From contig NZ_JAVAMB010000012.1 in NCBI RefSeq assembly GCF_030730925.1, forward strand, positions 1-64,000: a stretch of DNA of 64,000 bases. Direction: 5' to 3'. The stretch is from Flavobacterium sp. DG2-3 (lineage in GTDB: Bacteria; Bacteroidota; Bacteroidia; Flavobacteriales; Flavobacteriaceae). The position numbers and the translations under genes are program-made. This document shows positions 59,256 through 64,000 of the stretch, piece after piece; position 1 is the first letter of the stretch, and every line of letters starts with the position of its first letter. The notes under the pieces are model-generated. The model was not told where the DNA came from. It ran no database searches and was given only the letters and a program-made list of their open reading frames with translations.

Positions 59256-60983
59256 ATGAATATAGCACCTAATATATTAAACGCTGTAAACGAATGGCTA
59301 ACACCAACATTTGACCAAGAAACGCAAGCTGCAGTTAAGGAATTAATGACAACTTCGCCAAAAGAACTGGAAGAGAGTTTTTACAAAAACTTAGAATTCG
59401 GAACTGGTGGTATGCGTGGCGTTATGGGTATTGGAAACAACAGAATCAATAAATATACGCTTGGAAAAAATACTCAGGGATTATCTGATTACTTGCACCA
59501 AGTTTTTCCAAACGAAACTTTAAAAGTTGCTATTGCGTACGATTGCCGTCATAACAGTAACACGCTGGCAAAAGTGGTTGCTGATGTTTTCTCTGCAAAC
59601 GGAATTCAGGTGTATTTGTTTTCTGACTTAAGACCAACTCCAGAATTGTCTTTTGCTCTTAAATATTTAAAATGCCAATGCGGAATTGTTTTAACAGCTT
59701 CTCACAATCCGCCAGAATATAATGGCTACAAAGTATATTGGCAAGACGGTGGACAGATTGTTCCTCCGCAAGACAAAGAAATTGTCAATGTAATTGAAAG
59801 TTTGAGCTATGACAAAATCAAATTCAATGCAAACGAAAGCTTGATTCAATATATCGATACTGAAATAGACAAAGCTTTTATAAAATCGTCTATCGAAAAC
59901 GCAAGTTTTAATACTCCGGCTGAAGCCAAAGACAATCTTCATATTGTATTTACTTCATTGCACGGAACTTCTATAAAATCAATTCCAGATACTTTATCAC
60001 AAGCTGGATATAAAAATGTTCATATTGTTCCAGAACAAGCTGTTCCAGACGGAAATTTCCCAACTGTAAAATCTCCAAATCCAGAAGAACCAGAAGCTTT
60101 AACAATGGCTTTGGCTCTTGCTGATAAAACAAATTCTGACATCGTAGTAGGTACAGATCCTGACTGCGACCGTTTAGGAGTTGCCGTTCGTAACAATGAA
60201 GGCAAAATGATTTTATTGAACGGAAACCAGACTATGGTTTTAATGACTTCTTTCTTATTGAAACAATGGAAAAAAGCAGGCAAACTAAACGGAAAACAAT
60301 TTGTTGGTTCTACAATTGTTTCCACTCCAATGATGATGGAATTGGCTACAAGCTACGGCGTTGAGTGCAAAGTTGGATTAACCGGCTTTAAATGGATCGC
60401 TAAAATGATCAAAGATTTTCCTGAACTAGAATTTATCGGAGGCGGTGAAGAAAGTTTCGGATTTATGGTTGGCGATGCCGTAAGAGATAAAGATGCTGTT
60501 GCCGCAACCCTATTAATCTGCGAAGTTGCCGCTCAAGCTAAAGCAGCCGGAAGTTCTGTTTACAAAGAACTTTTACAGCTTTATGTAGAAAATGGCTTCT
60601 ACAAAGAATTTTTAGTTTCTCTGACTAAAAAAGGAATGGAAGGCTTACAGGAAATCAACCAAATGATGATTGATTTGCGTGAGAATCCTCTAAAAGAAAT
60701 CAACGGTGAAAGAGTAATTATGGTTGAGGATTATCAATCGTCTATTGCTTTAAACTTATTGACAGGCGAAGAATCTACAATGGATATTCCGAAATCTAAT
60801 GTGTTGATTTATTACACGGCAGACGGATCTAAAATCTGCGCAAGACCAAGTGGAACAGAACCTAAAATTAAATTCTACATCAGCGTAAATGCAGAATTAG
60901 AATCGGTTTCAGATTTTGACGCAGCCGAAGAATTCTTAGACGGAAAAATCAAGAATATTATTGCTGATATGCAGTTAAACTAA
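59256..60983 (+). CDS. Phosphohexomutase (phosphoglucomutase/phosphomannomutase, alpha-D class)
   Basis: A 575-residue mutase. LEFGTGGMRGVMGIG (about 47-61) is the N-terminal signature. TASHNPPEYNGYK (about 148-160) has the phosphorylated serine, and GTDPDCDRLGVAV (about 301-313) the metal site. GFKWIAKMI and GGGEESFGF (about 404-412) give sugar specificity, and RPSGTEPKIKFY (about 536-547) closes the active site. The size fits the long PGM2/PgcA form. Phosphoglucomutase or phosphopentomutase activity is possible. It has its own terminator. Confidence 0.92.
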   Translation: MNIAPNILNAVNEWLTPTFDQETQAAVKELMTTSPKELEESFYKNLEFGTGGMRGVMGIGNNRINKYTLGKNTQGLSDYLHQVFPNETLKVAIAYDCRHNSNTLAKVVADVFSANGIQVYLFSDLRPTPELSFALKYLKCQCGIVLTASHNPPEYNGYKVYWQDGGQIVPPQDKEIVNVIESLSYDKIKFNANESLIQYIDTEIDKAFIKSSIENASFNTPAEAKDNLHIVFTSLHGTSIKSIPDTLSQAGYKNVHIVPEQAVPDGNFPTVKSPNPEEPEALTMALALADKTNSDIVVGTDPDCDRLGVAVRNNEGKMILLNGNQTMVLMTSFLLKQWKKAGKLNGKQFVGSTIVSTPMMMELATSYGVECKVGLTGFKWIAKMIKDFPELEFIGGGEESFGFMVGDAVRDKDAVAATLLICEVAAQAKAAGSSVYKELLQLYVENGFYKEFLVSLTKKGMEGLQEINQMMIDLRENPLKEINGERVIMVEDYQSSIALNLLTGEESTMDIPKSNVLIYYTADGSKICARPSGTEPKIKFYISVNAELESVSDFDAAEEFLDGKIKNIIADMQLN

Positions 60984-61025
60984 TAAAATAAGTACGTTCA
61001 TTCTTGACATACTTTGAAATTCTAG

Positions 61026-61060
61026 AACTCTGATTTGTATTTTACAATATAGATCAGAGT
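61026..61060 (+). terminator. Terminator after the phosphohexomutase gene
   Basis: AACTCTGAT and ATCAGAGTT around an AT-rich loop, followed by seven or more T. Confidence 0.85.
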
Positions 61061-61089
61061 TTTTTTTTATAAAAAAAACTAAAAAGAAA

Positions 61090-61118
61090 TTGAAAACACC
61101 TCAATTGGATTAATTTTG
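61090..61118 (+). promoter_or_regulatory. Promoter of the ABC exporter
   Basis: TTG at 61090-61092, 18 bases, then TAATTTTG at 61111-61118, an exact fit. The start codon is 80 bases downstream. Confidence 0.82.
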
Positions 61119-61197
61119 TCCCTACAAAAATAAACACCGAAAATCTCAAAACTTTGTGAGAGATTCTAAAGCACCAAAAATAACACCCAAAAAATAA

Positions 61198-63027
61198 ATG
61201 AGTACTTTCAAAAAAATAGTTCCTTTTATATATCCGTATAAAAGATATGCCTATTTAAACATCTTCTTTAATGTTTTATACGCGCTTTTCAGCACACTTT
61301 CTTTTATGTCGTTGATCCCGATGATTCAAGTTTTATTTGATCAAACCAAAAGAAAGACTGTTGAACCAGTTTACGAAGGAATTTTGCACATTAAAACATA
61401 CGCAGAAAATTATTTAAGCTATTACGTAACGACTACTACCGATCAATATGGTGTTGGCCGTACATTATCAATTATGGTAGCCGGAATTATCAGTATCTTT
61501 TTACTAAAAAACCTAGTTGACTATCTGGCTATGTTCTTTATTAACTTTTTAAGAAATGGAGTTTTAAGAGACATGCGTAATGCGATGTACAAAAAAACGC
61601 TGGAACTGCCGTTGTCATTTTATTCTGAAAAAAGAAAAGGTGACGTAATTTCTAGAATTTCTGCAGACGTTAACGAAGTTCAAACTTCATTTTTAGCCAT
61701 TTTGGAGCTTATCGTAAAAGAACCTCTAACGATTCTTTTTACAATTGCAGCCATGCTTTTCATAAGCCCAAAGCTAACTTTATTTGTATTTATTTTTATC
61801 CCCGTTTCTGGCTACATTATTTCTTTAATTGGAAAACAGCTTAAAAAACAATCTTCGAAAGCGCAACAGGAACAAGGTCATTTTCTTTCTACTATCGAAG
61901 AAACTATCGGAGGATTAAAAGTGGTAAAAGGATATAATTCTGAAAATTACTTTAATACCGTTTTTCAAAATTCAACCGAAAGATTCTTCAAATTATCAAA
62001 CAGCATTGGAAATCGCCAGAATCTAGCTTCACCTGCAAGCGAATTTATGGGAATTACGGTAATCGCAATTTTATTATGGTACGGAGGCCAAATGGTTTTA
62101 ATTGATAAAACCCTTGACGGCGCTTCTTTCATTGCTTATATGGGATTGGCTTATAACATTTTGACTCCAGCAAAAGCAATTTCTAAAGCTTCTTATGGAG
62201 TAAAAAGAGGAAATGCTGCTGCAGAACGTGTTTTAGAAATTCTGGAGCAGGAAAATCCTATTACTTCTAAAGAAAAAGCTATTGAAAAAACAACTTTTGA
62301 TGACAATATCAGCGTTCAAAATGTAAACTTCAAATATGAAGAAGAAACCGTTTTAAGGGACTTTTCTCTTCAAATTAAAAAAGGCCAAACTGTTGCTTTG
62401 GTTGGACAATCTGGAAGCGGAAAAAGTACTATTGCCAATTTACTGACTCGTTTTTATGATGTGAATGATGGAACAATTTCGATTGACGGAACCAACATTA
62501 AAGATATGAATTTGCAATCGCTTCGCAGTTTAATGGGATTGGTTACGCAAGACAGCATTTTATTTAATGACACTATTAAGGCAAATATTTCTTTAGGAAA
62601 ATTAGATGCAACTGATGACGAGATTATCGAAGCACTAAAAATTGCTAATGCTTACGAATTTGTAAAAGAGCTGCAGCAAGGAATTTATACTAATATCGGA
62701 GACAGCGGAAACAAACTTTCTGGCGGACAAAAACAGCGTTTATCAATTGCTCGTGCCGTATTGAAAAACCCGCCGATTATGATTTTAGACGAAGCAACAT
62801 CAGCATTGGATACCGAAAGCGAAAAATTTGTTCAGGTGGCGCTTGAAAACATGATGCAAAACAGAACTTCGATTGTAATTGCGCACCGTCTTTCTACTAT
62901 TCAAAAAGCAGATGTGATTGTCGTAATGCAAAAAGGAAAAATCGTTGAACAAGGAACTCACGAAGAGCTAATCGCACTCAACGGAACTTACAATAAATTG
63001 GTTACTATGCAGTCTTTCGAATCTTAA
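61198..63027 (+). CDS. MsbA-like ABC exporter (fused membrane and ATPase domains)
   Basis: A 609-residue half-transporter. Residues 15-330 are the transmembrane domain with six helices, including YLNIFFNVLYALFSTLSFMSLIPMI and the coupling stretch RKGDVISRISADVNEVQTSFL. Residues 365-609 are the ATPase: Walker A GQSGSGKST (about 403-411), LSGGQKQRLSIARAVL, Walker B IMILDEATSALDTESE and the switch IVIAHRLSTIQ. It probably flips lipids or drugs across the inner membrane; lipid A export is one option. It has a strong own promoter. Confidence 0.9.
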   Translation: MSTFKKIVPFIYPYKRYAYLNIFFNVLYALFSTLSFMSLIPMIQVLFDQTKRKTVEPVYEGILHIKTYAENYLSYYVTTTTDQYGVGRTLSIMVAGIISIFLLKNLVDYLAMFFINFLRNGVLRDMRNAMYKKTLELPLSFYSEKRKGDVISRISADVNEVQTSFLAILELIVKEPLTILFTIAAMLFISPKLTLFVFIFIPVSGYIISLIGKQLKKQSSKAQQEQGHFLSTIEETIGGLKVVKGYNSENYFNTVFQNSTERFFKLSNSIGNRQNLASPASEFMGITVIAILLWYGGQMVLIDKTLDGASFIAYMGLAYNILTPAKAISKASYGVKRGNAAAERVLEILEQENPITSKEKAIEKTTFDDNISVQNVNFKYEEETVLRDFSLQIKKGQTVALVGQSGSGKSTIANLLTRFYDVNDGTISIDGTNIKDMNLQSLRSLMGLVTQDSILFNDTIKANISLGKLDATDDEIIEALKIANAYEFVKELQQGIYTNIGDSGNKLSGGQKQRLSIARAVLKNPPIMILDEATSALDTESEKFVQVALENMMQNRTSIVIAHRLSTIQKADVIVVMQKGKIVEQGTHEELIALNGTYNKLVTMQSFES

Positions 63028-63054
63028 AAAAAAACAGCATAACCCAATTATTTT

Positions 63055-63104
63055 ACACAGATTAAGGAAATATTAAAACTCAGTTTAATTTCTTTAATCT
63101 GTGT
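63055..63104 (+). terminator. Hairpin after the exporter, ACACAGATTAA type
   Basis: ACACAGATTAAGGAAAT pairs with ATTTCTTTAATCTGTGT with one bulge, followed by TTTATTTTAT. It acts as a terminator and shares its words with the repeats at about 1773 and 63902. Confidence 0.75.
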
Positions 63105-63156
63105 TTTATTTTATAACTTTAGGTGAGTTAAAGAATAAATCGTTAATCTCACGAAA

Positions 63157-63858
63157 ATGTATCTTAACAACCCAAACATTACACTTCCTGAAGATCCTAA
63201 CACTGTCGTTTGGAAATATCTGGACTTATCTAAATTTCTTGATCTGCTGCTTTCAAAAAAGCTTTTCATGTCTCGTTCAGACAAATTTGAAGATCAATAC
63301 GAAGGCACTTTTAGCGAACCAACTTACGAGGAGATTAAAAAACTCGCTACTGACAATCCTGATTTTTTAAAATACTATAAAACACATCGCGAACAAGTTG
63401 CCATAAGCAGCTGGCATATTAACGAATATGAGTCTTTTGCCATGTGGCAGATTTTTACTCAAAATAGCGAAGGATTAGCCATTCAATCGACCATTGGACG
63501 TTTGCAGAAAGCATTAAAACCCGAGAACAATTTCGATCAATTTATCGGAGAAGTCAATTATATCGACTATCGAAAAGAATACATTCCGTTTGACGATTTG
63601 TTTTTTCCGTTTTTATTCAAAAGAAAAAGCTTTCAATACGAACGTGAAGTCCGCATTTTGACTGATACTTCAAAAAGTGATATCAAACTAAATGACGGTT
63701 TAAAAATAAATGTCGATATTAACCAATTAATTGAAAAGATATACATTCATCCAAAGTCTGAAAATTGGTATAAAAAACTGGTAATAGAATTGGTTGAACG
63801 CTTAGATTTTGGTTTTGAAATCGAGAAGTCTGATTTGGAGAGTGATATATTGATTTAA
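63157..63858 (+). CDS. DUF2971-domain protein
   Basis: A 233-residue cytoplasmic protein. The DUF2971 pattern is clear: VVWKYLDLSKFLDLLLSKKLFMSRSDKFEDQYEGTF at residues 18-53, then ISSWHINEYESFAMWQIFTQNSEGLAIQSTIGRL, VNYIDYRKEYIPF and FLFKRKSFQYEREVRILT, ending with a strand pattern IEKIYIHPKSENWYKKLV. The function of DUF2971 is unknown; such genes often occur in accessory or defence-like settings. Here the neighbours are housekeeping genes. Confidence 0.85.
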   Translation: MYLNNPNITLPEDPNTVVWKYLDLSKFLDLLLSKKLFMSRSDKFEDQYEGTFSEPTYEEIKKLATDNPDFLKYYKTHREQVAISSWHINEYESFAMWQIFTQNSEGLAIQSTIGRLQKALKPENNFDQFIGEVNYIDYRKEYIPFDDLFFPFLFKRKSFQYEREVRILTDTSKSDIKLNDGLKINVDINQLIEKIYIHPKSENWYKKLVIELVERLDFGFEIEKSDLESDILI

Positions 63859-63898
63859 AGCTTCTAAGGTGCTGAGGTTCTAAGCTTCTGAGTTTTTT

Positions 63899-63983
63899 TT
63901 TAGCCACAGATTAAGAGGATTAGAAGAGATTTTCCTTTAACCTAAATAAAAAAAACGTCTAGAAATTTAAAATTTCTAGACGT
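63899..63983. repeat. AGCCACAGATTAA repeat and end-of-window terminator hairpin
   Basis: TTAGCCACAGATTAAGAGGA (63899-63918) is the reverse of words at about 1770-1790. A strong hairpin follows, ACGTCTAGAAATTT and AAATTTCTAGACGT (63955-63983), with A-runs before and T-runs after. It probably ends the DUF2971 gene and whatever gene lies to the right. Confidence 0.8.
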
Positions 63984-64000
63984 TTTTTTTACGAGAGTGC

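Overview
The window is an AT-rich chromosomal segment of a Flavobacterium-like member of the Bacteroidota. Evidence seen directly: a type IX secretion (T9SS) C-terminal sorting domain, a FISUMP-type surface protein, DUF4252 and DUF4199 proteins, a CarB that ends near residue 950, and several promoters of the flavobacterial form TTG-N17-20-TAnnTTTG. There are no rRNA or tRNA genes, no CRISPR array and no prophage. Most genes are ordinary chromosomal ones. The unusual content is a dense population of intergenic inverted repeats and two small mobile-looking units.

Layout. 1-3.2 kb: a light-related group (crtZ carotenoid hydroxylase, an SRPBCC protein, a photolyase) separated by repeats. 3.5-6.9 kb: 'locus A', an HTH regulator, a 71-residue protein and a secreted repeat protein. 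7.3-14.3 kb: UbiB-like kinase with a TetR-like regulator, an epimerase, a YceI protein, VOC and thioesterase genes, and rmuC. 14.5-18.7 kb: secreted proteins, an ECF sigma factor and an anti-sigma-like protein whose C-terminus looks like an outer-membrane barrel, then mepB. 18.7-25.2 kb: a T9SS-exported nuclease-like protein, an SDR enzyme, rluE and trmL. 25.3-37.1 kb: a large vitamin B12 locus. 37.3-41.3 kb: an S41 protease and an ECF sigma/DUF4252 operon. 41.7-45.6 kb: carB, rpmH (too short for routine ORF lists) and a TPR membrane protein. 45.7-51.5 kb: 'locus B', a second version of locus A. 51.8-63.9 kb: hydrolase, ABC-F protein, PepSY-like protein, GlmU-like protein, rpmE2, a glycosyltransferase, a phosphohexomutase, an MsbA-like exporter and a DUF2971 protein.

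The B12 locus works as one unit. btuF-btuC-btuD form the inner-membrane importer on the minus strand. cobU, a bluB-cobT fusion, cobS and cobC build the lower loop on the plus strand. A cobalamin riboswitch controls a BtuB-like receptor and a BtuG-like beta-propeller lipoprotein. No corrin-ring genes are present, so the locus suits salvage of cobinamide or cobalamin. Two selfish-looking units sit inside it: a GxxExxY gene framed by nested inverted repeats between btuC and btuD, and a decayed REP-associated tyrosine transposase followed by a roughly 380-bp mirror-image array of small palindromes between bluB-cobT and cobS.

The best candidates for something undescribed are (i) the twin loci A and B, each with a CI-like HTH regulator divergent from a 71-74-residue protein carrying an identical 15-residue block, next to a secreted protein with a shared N-terminal domain; (ii) the GxxExxY unit, whose ends recur without the gene at 817-962 and 12500-12745; and (iii) the mirrored palindrome arrays at 32241-32624 and 41372-41662. 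Functional statements about these are inference.
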